From Globisporangium splendens (lineage: Eukaryota > Oomycota > Peronosporomycetes > Pythiales > Pythiaceae), in contig VFIW01000153.1 of NCBI GenBank assembly GCA_006386115.1, positions 1 to 64,000 of the forward strand: DNA of 64,000 nucleotides, written 5' to 3'. Under the pieces are notes generated by a model. The model saw nothing but the letters and a program-made list of their open reading frames with translations, searched no databases and was not told the origin of the DNA. The translations under genes and the position numbers were made by a program. Each line of letters starts with the position of its first letter. The stretch's first letter is position 1. Of this stretch, positions 1-11,769 are shown piece after piece.

Positions 1-824
1 CAAGCAGAAACACAAAGTCACGTTCGTCAAAGCGGCAGCGGGACAGACCTCAAGTTGCCTCTGGACACACCTACACTCAACGCAAGCAACACACACAAAA
101 GAACGCGTGATGTTTTCTATGTGCGCGTGCACGCACATGGCAGCGTGAAATGTTTGGTGGTTGAAAATTGGCGTGGCGTGCTACGTGCTGCATGGGTGCA
201 TGGAGACGCGCAGCAAGTGCGTGTTGCGGTGTTAAGTGGGACAAGAGAAAAAGAGTAGACAGCACCGGACTTCCGGTGGTCACCCACCCGAGAGAGTACT
301 TACCGAGCTTGAGGTTGCAACTCTTCGCAGAGCGAAACGGGATCAGGTGTCTCGCCTAAGATGGCCGTATACATCATATCACACACACCTACACGACACA
401 TACATTCACACAACAACAACAACAACACATTTACTTATTGCCTTCCACTCCTGCTCTCACTCCGCACACCTTGCATCATTTCACCACTTCCCCTGGATTC
501 TCGACCCCAAGCAGAAACACAAAGTCACGTTCGTCAAAGCGGCAGCGGGACAGACCTCAAGTTGCCTCTGGACACACCTACACTCAACGCAAGCAACACA
601 CACAAAAGAACGCGTGATGTTTTCTATGTGCGCGTGCACGCACATGGCAGCGTGAAATGTTTGGTGGTTGAAAATTGGCGTGGCGTGCTACGTGCTGCAT
701 GGGTGCATGGAGACGCGCAGCAAGTGCGTGTTGCGGTGTTGAGTGGGACAAGAGAAAAAGAGTAGACAGCACTCGGACTTCCCCGGTGGTCACCCACCCG
801 AGTACTACCCGAGCTTGAGGCTGC
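1..824. repeat. 507-bp tandem repeat, about 1.6 copies
   Basis: Bases 1-318 recur at 508-824 with few changes, so the period is 507 bp. The window edge cuts the first copy. The repeat holds a CAA microsatellite near 411-425 and CA-rich stretches. An open frame of about 67 codons (55-258, extended at 361-765) occurs in both copies but resembles nothing known and is probably not a gene. The second copy runs directly into the LINE-derived array at 825, with the short shared word CTTCGCAG at the junction. Confidence 0.85.
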
Positions 825-1056
825 TTAACTTCGCAGATAAATAAGTCACATTACACTCTCAGGGGGTGCTTTCCTATTCTCCACCACCTATACCACGGGT
901 GGAATATGCAGATGTGCAGTTTTTCTGTGAGGGCCACTATTCGGTTAGACCAGTATAGTGAAATCAAGTCAAAATGCAAAACCGGTATGACCAGGTTGGA
1001 GAGTTGCGCCTTGTGTTCTTGGGTGTATGGTGGTGCTAGGGTTTGGGCTTGGTTGG

Positions 1057-1092
1057 GGATCGTGGAGGTCGCTGGATCGATTCCGGGTGGGA
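1057..1092 (+). other. tRNA-like T arm with B-box-like sequence, repeated in most units
   Basis: GGATCGATTCC at 1074-1084 differs from the RNA polymerase III B-box consensus GGTTCGANNCC by one base. It sits in a context (GGAGGTCGCT before, GGGTGGGA after) that resembles the variable loop, T arm and acceptor strand of a tRNA. It lies antisense to the LINE frames. The same words recur in units 2-9 (for example 6032-6042), while unit 10 is rearranged just there. I cannot fold a full cloverleaf, so this is a tRNA-derived or SINE-like relic, not a tRNA gene. Confidence 0.4.
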
Positions 1093-1203
1093 TCAAAATT
1101 TGGGAAAGTCGAAAAAACCGAAAGTTGTGTAGCTTGGGGTAATTGTCGTGTGCAAGCGCTTCTTGGGACCCGAGACACAATGAAGGAACTGGCATATTCC
1201 GCT

Positions 1204-1857
1204 CTACCTTCGGGTAAGTCTCAATAGGGTCAGGCTTGGGGTTTGACGGGTGGAACTTGCCACCATCCATGTATAACTCTGCATAAGCCGTTTCAAGGAG
1301 ACGGATAGGATTATTCTCTGCGCACGCACGTTCCCGGTTGGCATTCTCATCTTGGTGTAGGCTTCTTCAAATCTTGTCTTGACAATGAGTGCTTCGGTTG
1401 GGTCTCGTAAATTCGCGAGCATGGGGGTTCTGCAGGCGCGCCTGTATCCACTCCAGGAGTTCTTGACGTCCCTCGCGGCGGGCTCGATTGTTCGTCTGGG
1501 CTTGGTCGAGCTGGGTCGAGAAGACTGTGTTAAAGTCTCCGAGAGCCAAATGTATGGCATTGTCTTCAAACTGTCGGGGGAGATTGGGTTACCTTGATGT
1601 ATTGGATATCTTGGACCGGACAGGTGGGGGTGAGTAGAATACCCACTCCCGCCTGTCCGGTATACATGTCTAAATGGTCATGGGACCAAAAGGCGGTGTT
1701 GAGGCTTGAGGACTTTTTCCACAAAAAGTCTGCGCGCTTGAGGTTGGCTGGGTTGGTGAACTTGGTTTCTTGCAATGCGACAATATGGAACTTGGACGAG
1801 AAGTAGTTGAGCGTACTCTGAGTGACTCGGTTGAAGCCGCTCACATTAATAGAGTAT
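1204..1857 (-). pseudogene. LINE ORF2 remnant: APE-type endonuclease start, truncated
   Basis: The frame shows the first endonuclease/exonuclease/phosphatase motifs: INVSGFN, then VALQETKF (the catalytic QET block) and GQAGVGILL. After a stop near 1566 a second frame gives LALGDFNTVFS, matching the GDFN motif. The sequence then passes, with further frame changes, into the 3' segment of the unit (NANRERACAENN in one frame). Roughly the last third of the endonuclease, all of the reverse transcriptase and any RNase H are missing, so the element could not move on its own. Confidence 0.65.
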
Positions 1858-1878
1858 CCCCGTAGGGTCCAGTCCAGA

Positions 1879-3729
1879 TTAGAGAGAAGGCAGGGTGGGG
1901 AAGACGGTCTTGCGCAGCTCGCAGATCGAGGTCAAAAGTCCGCTTGGAAGTCGCATACTGGCCAATTTCTCCATCAAATCGGAGCGGAGTAGGTTCAGCA
2001 GCGTTGCGTCATCCCATAGTAGCCAAAGTGTGTGCTGGAGTCGCTGAGCCGGAGCTTGCGAAATCGCACACACCTTGAATGGGTCGCAGTAGATGCTTGG
2101 GGCCATCACTTGTAACAGCAGGTCGAACTCGGCGATCCAGACTTGCTGCCAGAAAAGCGCTTGGTTGTGGTCGAGACACTGGCTGAGCATGGTCTGGTAG
2201 TCTTCGGGGTCTTGGGGGTTGAACACGGCTTGGACCTTGTCCTCGAACGTGTCGAGTTCCGGAAGCAGTTCCTGCGAGCTGATTTTCCGGAACAAGGCGT
2301 GGCCGTAGAATTTTCCCGTCATAACACTGTAGTTGTTCGGGGTGGTTGTGTCGTAGAGCGGACGGAGGTGGCTTGGCTGGGTTTTGAGCGAGACTATGCT
2401 CATCTCAGGGCTGGGTTCTTTGTCAAATTTTTGAAGGAACGTCTGGATGTAATTGCACAGACTCGCCACAGACATCGATTTCACATTGTAGTCGATGGTC
2501 GCGCGCTGTATCTCGATCTGACCTTCCACTTGGGTCACTTGCGACCGGATAGGCGATCGGTCGCGGTTGTGGAGGGTGACGTCTATGTCCGGAGAGATAG
2601 GCGCGTCCTCCGAGCCCAGCGTAATCCACTCATACATGTTGTGAGACGCGACGAGCGGGTAGGTGGTTTGGGATGGTGGCAGCAGAAAGGCTTGCGCCTG
2701 ATCTGCTGGTACCGTAGGGAAGATGATCTTCTTGCTCCTCTCGATCAGATGGTACGCGTTGCACACATCTGTGAGAGGCGGAATGGGGATGGTGACCTTC
2801 TTCTCTTCGAAGGTCCACATCGAGGATGGGTTGACAGACAACGAGGTCATGTCCGAGTCCGATCCCATATCGGCATCCGAGTCACCACCAGTGTCAGCTG
2901 GGGTGGTCAGCTGCGCACCTGCGTCCGAAGTAGCATCGGTGCTTGCTTCGACAGCAGGCGGGTCTTCGTTGGTCTTGGTCTTGCGCCGTTCCAATAGAAA
3001 CGGCGGGGTCTTCTTGTTATAGGCTTGGATACGGTGGTTGACGACACAATAGCCAGACGCAGTGAACTGGATCTGGGGTAGAGGTTCCTTGCCACCGATC
3101 ATCACCACTGCAGGGGGGTCTTTCTGGTTGAAGTAGACCCGTCGATTGTGTGACTGCAGTCTATTGGCAGTCCGGGAAGGGGTGATGTACACGGGAGGTA
3201 CACCGCGAGCTGCAAACCAATCATAGATGATACTATCAGTAGTATCATCTGCGAGGCGTTGCAGCTCCACATAGTACCAGTGAGAGTACTTGGAGTAGGG
3301 TTGGATCTTGAACGACCGTCCGCAGACGGTGAGTTGCAGATTACCCAGCTTCGTGCAGATCTCTCGATCGGTGCACGTGAAGCTCACTCCCTTTCCTCGG
3401 ATCACTTTGAAGTCGCGGAGGTGCACAATGCTATTCGCCCACAATGTGGACTTTTGGTCGGCACCCAACGAGGTCATGATCTCCGTGTCCGAAAATGTGG
3501 AGGTCAAGTCTCTCGCGGGGATCCACATCGGGTAGCACTGGTCGCTGTTCACTGGCGTGGGAACGCCTCGCAACGCAGCTGCCTTCCGTTCCGCAGCTAT
3601 ACGGTCTTCGTCTTGGAACGACCTTTCTGCTTCTGCGAAAGTTGCGTCCGTCGGGATGGTCACTTGTTGGCGTGATGAGTTGGCACGCCATTGCTTGCGC
3701 CACTCGGTGTTGGCAGCTGAGGTCTTCAT
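1879..3729 (-). CDS. LINE ORF1 protein, 616 aa
   Basis: This is an uninterrupted 616-codon frame starting at an ATG (codons MKTSAANTEW). The first 145 residues recur in most array units, which ties it to the LINE. The middle (about residues 250-310) is rich in Ser, Asp and Thr and looks disordered. The C-terminal half is better ordered, with many Leu and Trp. I see no CCHC zinc knuckle, so nucleic-acid binding is only inferred from its place as ORF1. Directly downstream is an APE endonuclease start (GYSINVSGFN, then VALQETKF), the usual ORF1-ORF2 order of non-LTR retrotransposons. ORF1 proteins of this kind bind element RNA in the particle. It is the only full-length copy in the window; elsewhere the frame is cut after FKIQP. 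Confidence 0.7.
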   Translation of the reverse strand: MKTSAANTEWRKQWRANSSRQQVTIPTDATFAEAERSFQDEDRIAAERKAAALRGVPTPVNSDQCYPMWIPARDLTSTFSDTEIMTSLGADQKSTLWANSIVHLRDFKVIRGKGVSFTCTDREICTKLGNLQLTVCGRSFKIQPYSKYSHWYYVELQRLADDTTDSIIYDWFAARGVPPVYITPSRTANRLQSHNRRVYFNQKDPPAVVMIGGKEPLPQIQFTASGYCVVNHRIQAYNKKTPPFLLERRKTKTNEDPPAVEASTDATSDAGAQLTTPADTGGDSDADMGSDSDMTSLSVNPSSMWTFEEKKVTIPIPPLTDVCNAYHLIERSKKIIFPTVPADQAQAFLLPPSQTTYPLVASHNMYEWITLGSEDAPISPDIDVTLHNRDRSPIRSQVTQVEGQIEIQRATIDYNVKSMSVASLCNYIQTFLQKFDKEPSPEMSIVSLKTQPSHLRPLYDTTTPNNYSVMTGKFYGHALFRKISSQELLPELDTFEDKVQAVFNPQDPEDYQTMLSQCLDHNQALFWQQVWIAEFDLLLQVMAPSIYCDPFKVCAISQAPAQRLQHTLWLLWDDATLLNLLRSDLMEKLASMRLPSGLLTSICELRKTVFPTLPSL

Positions 3730-4275
3730 AATACAGGGGTAGGTCGAACTTGATATTTTTCTGGATTTGTTGACTGGATTTTGTTGGCTTCAAAGTGCAG
3801 TTTTTTTTGTTTGTTTTGTTGTGATTTTTGTTTTTTGTGGTTGCAGGGGTCGACTGTTTGGTCGAGAACCGAGGGAAAGTCAAACTCTCAAGCTGACCTA
3901 AAGACTCCCAGGGACCACTCGCTATGAGGCAGTGTAGGAAGCAGTAGGCAGCACCTGAAGAGTCAAAATCAGAGTGCAAAGCGAACCTCAATTCGCGGCA
4001 GCTCCGATCAGCACACTTCGGGAGAGCAATAGCACTCACTGATGCGCTCCAAAATTTCGATCCCACCAACAAGCGTGGCAGACGAGACTGATCACTAACC
4101 ACGTCGTGGAAAGCACCGGGTCTCTAACCAAAATTTCAGAGGTTCACCCGTGTGAACTAAGGGACGGTCGGGGTTGGGGGTCGGCAGTCGCTTGAGACCA
4201 GCTGGCGAGGGAAGTCGATAGCAAGCGTGGGCTTGTCTATTCGACTTGTGGGGTAGCTGGCAAATTGGAAAGTGC

Positions 4276-5786
4276 TTAACTTCGCAGATAAATAAGTCAC
4301 ATTACACTCTCAGGGGGTGCTTTCCTATTCTCCACCACCTATACCACGGGTGGAATATGCAAATGTGCAGTTTTTCTGTGAGGGCCACTATTCGGTTAGA
4401 CCAGTATAGTGAAATCAAGTCAAAATGCAAAACCGGTATGACCAGGTTGGAGAGTTGCGCCTTGTGTTCTTGGGTGTATGGTGGTGCTAGGGTTTGGGCT
4501 TGGTTGGGGATCGTGGAGGTCGCTGGATCGATTCCGGGTGGGATCAAAATTTGGGAAAGTCGAAAAAACCGAAAGTTGTGTAGCTTGGGGTAATTGTCGT
4601 GTGCAAGCGCTTCTTGGGACCCGAGACACAATGAAGGAACTGGCATATTCCGCTCTACCTTCGGGTAAGTCTCAATAGGGTCAGGCTTGGGGTTTGACGG
4701 GTGGAACTTGCCACCATCCATGTATAACTCTGCATAAGCCGTTTCAAGGAGACGGATAGGATTATTCTCTGCGCACGCACGTTCCCGGTTGGCATTCTCA
4801 TCTTGGTGGGTTGAATCTTGAAACGACCGTCCGCAGACGGTGAGTTGCAGATTACCCAGCTTCGTGCAGATCTCTCGATCGGTGCACGTGAAGCTCACTC
4901 CCTTTCCTCGGATCACTTTGAAGTCCCGAAGGTGCACAATGCTATTGGCCCACAATGTGGACTTTTGGTCACCACCCAACGACGTCATGATCTCCGTGTC
5001 CGAAAACGTGGAGGTCAAGTCTCTCGCGGGGATCCACATCGGGTAGCACTGGTCGCTGTTCACTGGCGTGGGAACGCCTCGCAACGCAGCTGCCTTCCGT
5101 TCAGCAGCTGTACGGTCTTCGTCTTGGAACGCCCTTTCTGCTTCCGCAAAAGTTGCGTCCGTGGGGATGGTCACTTGTTGGCGTGATGAGTTGGCACGCC
5201 ATTGCTTGCGCCACTCGGTGTTGGCAGCTGAGGTCTTCATAATACAGGGGTAGGTCGAACTTGATATTTTTCTGGATTTGTTGACTGGATTTTGTTGGCT
5301 TCAAAGTGCAGTTTTTTTTGTTTGTTTTGTTGTGATTTTTGTTTTTTGTGGTTGCAGGGGTCGACTGTTTGGTCGAGAACCGAGGGAAAGTCAAACTCTC
5401 AAGCTGACCTAAAGACTCCCAGGGACCACTCGCTATGAGGCAGTGTAGGAAGCAGTAGGCAGCACCTGAAGAGTCAAAATCAGAGTGCAAAGCGAACCTC
5501 AATTCGCGGCAGCTCCGATCAGCACACTTCGGGAGAGCAATAGCACTCACTGATGCGCTCCAAAATTTCGATCCCACCAACAAGCGTGGCAGACGAGACT
5601 GATCACTAACCACGTCGTGGAAAGCACCGGGTCTCTAACCAAAATTTCAGAGGTTCACCCGTGTGAACTAAGGGACGGTCGGGGTTGGGGGTCGGCAGTC
5701 GCTTGAGACCAGCTGGCGAGGAAAGTCGATAGCAAGCGTGGGCTTGTCTATTCGACTTGTGGGGTAGCTGGCAAATTGGAAAGTGC
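4276..5786 (-). repeat. LINE-derived array unit 2 (1511 bp)
   Basis: The boundaries are set by the repeated join AAGTGC/TTAACTTCGCAG. On the minus strand the ORF1 N-terminus (from ATG 5240) is cut in the FKIQP region and reads on, in a 312-codon frame ending at 4302, into the shared 3' segment (NANRERACAENN, then PVPSLCLGSQ). Its left part is the same subtype as units 1 and 6 (CCACCACCTATACC). Confidence 0.85.
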
Positions 5787-7279
5787 TCAACTTCGCAGAT
5801 AAATAAGTTACATTACACTCTTACGGGGTGCCTTCCTATTCTCCGCTACCTATACTTATGTGTGGAATATGCAAATTTGCACTTTTTATGTGAGTTCCAC
5901 TATTCGGTTAGGCGAGTATAGTGAAATCAAGTCAAAATGCAACACCGGTATGACCAGGTTGGACAGTTGCGCCCTGTGTTGTTGGGTGTATGGTGGTGCT
6001 AGGGTTTGGGCTTGGGATCGTGGAGGTCGCTGGATCGATTCCGGGTGGGAGCAAAATTTGGGAAAGTCGGAAAATGACCGAAAGTTGTGTAGCTTGGGGT
6101 AAATGTCGTGTGCAAGCGCTTCTTGGGACTCGAGGCATAATGAAGGAACTGGCATATTCCGCTCTACCTTCGGGTAAGTCTCAATAGAGTCAGGCTTGGG
6201 GTTTGATGGGTGGAACTTGCCACCACCCATGTATAACTCTGCATGAGCCGTTTCAAGGAGCCGGATGGGATTATTCTCTGTACACACACGTTCCCGATTG
6301 GCATTCTCAGTTTGGTGGGTTGAATCTTGAACGACCGTCCGCAGACGGTGAGTTGCAGATTACCCAGCTTCGTGCAGATCTCTCGATCGGTGCACATGAA
6401 GCTCACTCCCTTTCCTCGGATCACTTTGAAGTCCCGAAGGTGCACAATACTATTGGCCCACAATGTGGACTTTTGGTCACCACCCAACGACGTCATGATC
6501 TCCGTGTCCGAAAACGTGGAGGTCAAGTCTCTCGCGGGGATCCACATCGGGTAGCACTGGTCGCTGTTCACTGGCGTGGGAACGCCTCGCAACGCAGCTG
6601 CCTTCCGTTCAGCAGCTGTACGGTCTTCGTCTTGGAACGCCCTTTCTGCTTCCGCAAAAGTTGCGTCCGTGGGGATGGTCACTTGTTGGCGTGATGAGTT
6701 GGCACGCCATTGCTTGCGCCACTCGGTGTTGGCAGCTGAGGTCTTCATAATACAGGGGTAGGTCAAACTTGATATTTTTCTGGATTTTCTTGGCTGGATG
6801 TGGGTTCAAAGTGCAGTTTTTTTTGTGATTTTTGTTTTCTTGGGTTGCAGGGGTCGACTGCTTGGTCGAGAACCGAGGGAAAGTCAAACTCTCAAGCTGA
6901 CCTAAAGATTCCCAGGGACCGCTCGCTATGAGGCAGTGTGGGAAGCAGTAGGCAGCACCTGAAGAGTCAAAATCAGAGTGCAAAGCGAACCTCAATTTGC
7001 GGCAGCTCCGATCAGCACACTTCGGGAGAGCAATAGCACTCACTGATGAGTTTCAAAAATTCGATCCCACCAACAAGCGTGGCAGACGAGACTGATCACT
7101 AACCACGTCGTGGAAAGCACCGGGTCTCTGACCAAAATTTCAGAGGTTCACCCGTGTGAACTAAGGGACGGTCGGGGTTGGGGGTCGGCAGTCGCTTGGG
7201 TCCAGCTGGCGAGGAAAGTCGATAGCAAGCGTGGGCTTGTCTATTCGACTTGTGGGGTAGCTGGCAAATTGGAAAGTGC
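5787..7279 (-). repeat. LINE-derived array unit 3 (1493 bp)
   Basis: This is a subtype with TCAACTTCGC at its left edge and CCGCTACCTATACTT inside. The minus-strand ORF1 N-terminus begins at ATG 6748 and joins the 3' segment in a different frame from unit 2, giving a 195-residue chimeric frame ending at 6164. Confidence 0.85.
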
Positions 7280-8767
7280 TCAACTTCGCAGATAAATAAG
7301 TTACATTACACTCTTACGGGGTGCCTTCCTATTCTCCGCTACCTATACTTATGTGTGGAATATGCAAATTTGCACTTTTTATGTGAGTTCCACTATTCGG
7401 TTAGGCGAGTATAGTGAAATCAAGTCAAAATGCAACACCGGTATGACCAGGTTGGACAGTTGCGCCCTGTGTTGTTGGGTGTATGGTGGTGCTAGGGTTT
7501 GGGCTTGGGATCGTGGAGGTCGCTGGATCGATTCCGGGTGGGAGCAAAATTTGGGAAAGTCGGAAAATGACCGAAAGTTGTGTAGCTTGGGGTAAATGTC
7601 GTGTGCAAGCGCTTCTTGGGACTCGAGGCATAATGAAGGAACTGGCATATTCCGCTCTACCTTCGGGTAAGTCTCAATAGAGTCAGGCTTGGGGTTTGAT
7701 GGGTGGAACTTGCCACCACCCATGTATAACTCTGCATGAGCCGTTTCAAGGAGCCGGATGGGATTATTCTCTGTACACACACGTTCCCGATTGGCATTCT
7801 CAGTTTGGTGGGTTGAATCTTGAACGACCGTCCGCAGACGGTGAGTTGCAGATTACCCAGCTTCGTGCAGATCTCTCGATCGGTGCACGTGAAGCTCACT
7901 CCCTTTCCTCGGATCACTTTGAAGTCCCGAAGGTGCACAATACTATTGACCCACAATGTGGACTTTTGGTCAGCACCCAACGACGTCATGATCTCCGTGT
8001 CCGAAAACGTGGAGGTCAAGTCTCTCGCGGGGATCCACATCGGGTAGCACTGGTCGCTGTTCACTGGCGTGGGAACGCCTCGCAACGCAGCTGCCTTCCG
8101 TTCAGCAGCTGTGCGGTCTTCGTCTTGGAACGCCCTTTCTGCTTCCGCAAAAGTTGCGTCCGTGGGGATGGTCACTTGTTGGCGTGATGAGTTGGCACGC
8201 CATTGCTTGCGCCACTCGGTGTTGGCAGCTGAGGTCTTCATGATGCAGGGGTAGGTCAAACTTGATATTTTTCTGGATTTTCTTGGGTGGGTTCAAAGTG
8301 CAGTTTTTTTTGTGATTTCTTGTTTTCTTGGGTTGCAGGGGTCGACTGCTTGGTCGAGAACCGAGGGAAAGTCAAACTCTCAAGCTGACCTAAAGATTCC
8401 CAGGGACCGCTCGCTATGAGGCAGTGTGGGAAGCAGTAGGCAGCACCTGAAGAGTCAAAATCAGAGTGCAAAGCGAACCTCAATTTGCGGCAGCTCCGAT
8501 CAGCACACTTCGGGAGAGCAATAGCACTCACTGATGAGTTTCAAAAATTCGATCCCACCAACAAGCGTGGCAGACGAGACTGATCACTAACCACGTCGTG
8601 GAAAGCACCGGGTCTCTGACCAAAATTTCAGAGGTTCACCCGTGTGAACTAAGGGACGGTCGGGGTTGGGGGTCGGCAGTCGCTTGGGTCCAGCTGGCGA
8701 GGAAAGTCGATAGCAAGCGTGGGCTTGTCTATTCGACCTGTGGGGTAGCTGGCAAATTGGAAAGTGC
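7280..8767 (-). repeat. LINE-derived array unit 4 (1488 bp)
   Basis: Same subtype as unit 3. The chimeric ORF1 frame runs from ATG 8241 to 7657. By eye it is almost identical to unit 8, sharing even private changes (GTCAGCACC and the ACTATTGACC stretch), which suggests duplication of a multi-unit block. Confidence 0.85.
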
Positions 8768-10283
8768 TTAACTTCGCAGATAAACAAGTTACATTACACT
8801 CTTAGGGGGTGCTTTCCTATTCTCCGCAACTATTACTTATGTGTGGCAATATGCAATTTGACTTTTATGTGAGTTCCACTATTCGGTTAAGGCGAAGTAT
8901 AGTGAAATCAAAGTCAAATGCAACACCGGTAGGACCAGTTGTGGACAGTGCGCCTGTGGGTGGGGTGTATGCTGGTGCTAGGGTTGGGTTTTTTTTTTTT
9001 TTTTTGAGTTGGGCTGGGATCGTGGAGGTCGACTGCTGGATCGATTCCGGGTGGGGAGCAAAATTTGGGAAGTCGAAAAATGACGAAAAGTTGTGTAGCT
9101 TGAGGGCCTAAATGTCGTGTGCAAGAGGCTTCTTGGGAATCGAGGCATAATGAAGGAACTGGCATATTCCGCTCTACCTTCGGGTAAGTCTCAATAGGGT
9201 CAGGCTTGGGGTTTGACGGGTGGAACTTGCCACCATCCATGTATAACTCTGCATGAGCCGTTTCAAGGAGACGGATAGGATTATTCTCTGCGCACGCACG
9301 TTCCCGGTTGGCATTCTCATCTTGGTGGTTGGATCTTGAACGACCGTCCGCAGACGGTGAGTTGCAGATTACCCAGCTTCGTGCAGATCTCTCGATCGGT
9401 GCACGTGAAGCTCACTCCCTTTCCTCGGATCACTTTGAAGTCGCGGAGGTGCACAATGCTATTCGCCCACAATGTGGACTTTTGGTCGGCACCCAACGAG
9501 GTCATGATCTCCGTGTCCGAAAACGTGGAGGTCAAGTCTCTCGCGGGGATCCACATCGGGTAGCACTGGTCGCTGTTCACTGGCGTGGGAACGCCTCGCA
9601 ACGCAGCTGCCTTCCGTTCAGCAGCTGTGCGGTCTTCGTCTTGGAACGCCCTTTCTGCTTCCGCAAAAGTTGCGTCCGTGGGGATGGTCACTTGTTGGCG
9701 TGATGAGTTGGCACGCCATTGCTTGCGCCACTCGGTGTTGGCAGCTGAGGTCTTCATGATGCAGGGGTAGGTCAAACTTGATATTTTTCTGGATTTTCTT
9801 GGGTGGGTTCAAAGTGCAGTTTTTTTTGTGATTTCTTGTTTTCTTGGGTTGCAGGGGTCGACTGCTTGGTCGAGAACCGAGGGAAAGTCAAACTCTCAAG
9901 CTGACCTAAAGATTCCCAGGGACCACTCGCTATGAGGCAGTGTGGGAAGCAGTAGGCAGCACCTGAAGAGTCAAAATCAGAGTGCAAAGCGAACCTCAAT
10001 TTGCGGCAGCTCCGATCAGCACACTTCGGGAGAGCAATAGCACTCACTGATGAGTTTCAAAAATTCGATCCCACCAACAAGCGTGGCAGACGAGACTGAT
10101 CACTAACCACGTCGTGGAAAGCACCGGGTCTCTGACCAAAATTTCAGAGGTTCACCCGTGTGAACTAAGGGACGGTCGGGGTTGGGGGTCGGCAGTCGCT
10201 TGAGACCAGCTGGCGAGGAAAGTCGATAGCAAGCGTGGGCTTGTCTATTCGACTTGTGGGGTAGCTGGCAAATTGGAAAGTGC
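8768..10283 (-). repeat. LINE-derived array unit 5 (1516 bp), divergent copy
   Basis: The left third carries many small insertions and deletions (CCGCAACTATTACTT, a run of T near 8989-9005), making it the most decayed 3' segment in the array. Its right part matches the ORF1 sequence of unit 1 more closely (GTCGGCACCCAACGAGG) than that of its neighbours. The ORF1 frame runs from ATG 9757 and ends just after FKIQP at 9317. The unit is a mosaic. Confidence 0.85.
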
Positions 10284-11769
10284 TTAACTTCGCAGATAAA
10301 TAAGTCACATTACACTCTCAGGGGGTGCTTTCCTATTCTCCACCACCTATACCACGGGTGGAATATGCAAATGTGCAGTTTTTCTGTGAGGGCCACTATT
10401 CGGTTAGACCAGTATAGTGAAATCAAGTCAAAATGCAAAACCGGTATGACCAGGTTGGAGAGTTGCGCCTTGTGTTCTTGGGTGTATGGTGGTGCTAGGG
10501 TTTGGGCTTGGTTGGGGATCGTGGAGGTCGCTGGATCGATTCCGGGTGGGATCAAAATTTGGGAAAGTCGAAAAAACCGAAAGTTGTGTAGCTTGGGGCA
10601 ATTGTCGTGTGCAAGCGCTTCTTGGGACCCGAGACACAATGAAGGAACTGGCATATTCCGCTCTACCTTCGGGTAAGTCTCAATAGGGTCAGGCTTGGGG
10701 TTTGACGGGTGGAACTTGCCACCATCCATGTATAACTCTGCATGAGCCGTTTCAAGGAGACGGATAGGATTATTCTCTGCGCACGCACGTTCCCGGTTGG
10801 CATTCTCATCTTGGTGGGTTGAATTCTGAACGACGTCGCAGACGGTGAGTTGAGATACCCCAGTTCGTGCGATCTCTCGATCGGTGCACGTGAAGCTCAC
10901 TCCCTTTACTCGGATCACTTTGAAGTCCCGAAGGTGCACAATGCTGTTGGCCCACAATGTGGACTTTTGGTCACCACCCAACGACGTCATGATCTCCGTG
11001 TCCGAAAACGTGGAGGTCAAGTCTCTCGCGGGGATCCACATCGGGTAGCACTGGTCGCTGTTCACTGGCGTGGGAACGCCTCGCAACGCAGCTGCCTTCC
11101 GTTCAGCAGCTGTGCGGTCTTCGTCTTGGAACGCCCTTTCTGCTTCCGCAAAAGTTGCGTCCGTGGGGATGGTCACTTGTTGGCGTGATGAGTTGGCACG
11201 CCATTGCTTGCGCCACTCGGTGTTGGCAGCTGAGGTCTTCATGATGCAGGGGTAGGTCAAACTTGATATTTTTCTGGATTTTCTTGGGTGGGTTCAAAGT
11301 GCAGTTTTTTTTTGTGATTTCTTGTTTTCTTGGGTTGCAGGGGTCGACTGCTTGGTCGAGAACCGAGGGAAAGTCAAACTCTCAAGCTGACCTAAAGATT
11401 CCCAGGGACCGCTCGCTATGAGGCAGTGTGGGAAGCAGTAGGCAGCACCTGAAGAGTCAAAATCAGAGTGCAAAGCGAACCTCAATTTGCGGCAGCTCCG
11501 ATCAGCACACTTCGGGAGAGCAATAGCACTCACTGATGAGTTTCAAAAATTCGATCCCACCAACAAGCGTGGCAGACGAGACTGATCACTAACCACGTCG
11601 TGGAAAGCACCGGGTCTCTGACCAAAATTTCAGAGGTTCACCCGTGTGAACTAAGGGACGGTCGGGGTTGGGGGTCGGCAGTCGCTTGGGTCCAGCTGGC
11701 GAGGAAAGTCGATAGCAAGCGTGGGCTTGTCTATTCGACTTGTGGGGTAGCTGGCAAATTGGAAAGTGC
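10284..11769 (-). repeat. LINE-derived array unit 6 (1486 bp)
   Basis: Left-part subtype as in units 1 and 2. The ORF1 frame opens at ATG 11242 and runs to 10310 (about 310 codons) through the 3' segment. Several base losses lie around 10828-10870 at the ORF1/3'-segment join. Confidence 0.85.

Larger units (their letters stand above)
825..4275 (-). mobile_element. LINE-derived array unit 1, longest copy
   Basis: This is the leftmost and most complete of ten head-to-tail units. Read on the minus strand it has a 5' leader (4275-3730) with T/A-rich tracts, a complete ORF1 (3729-1879), the start of an APE endonuclease ORF2 (about 1857-1367), then a jump into a 3' segment (about 1350-825) shared with every other unit. 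Units 2-10 lack most of ORF1 and the whole endonuclease start. Unit 1 is therefore the closest thing here to the parental LINE, although its reverse transcriptase is already deleted. Confidence 0.8.

Noticed and set aside
2143..2997. 284-codon plus-strand frame
   Set aside because: It lies wholly antisense to the LINE ORF1, shows no domain, and is not kept as a separate frame in relatives.
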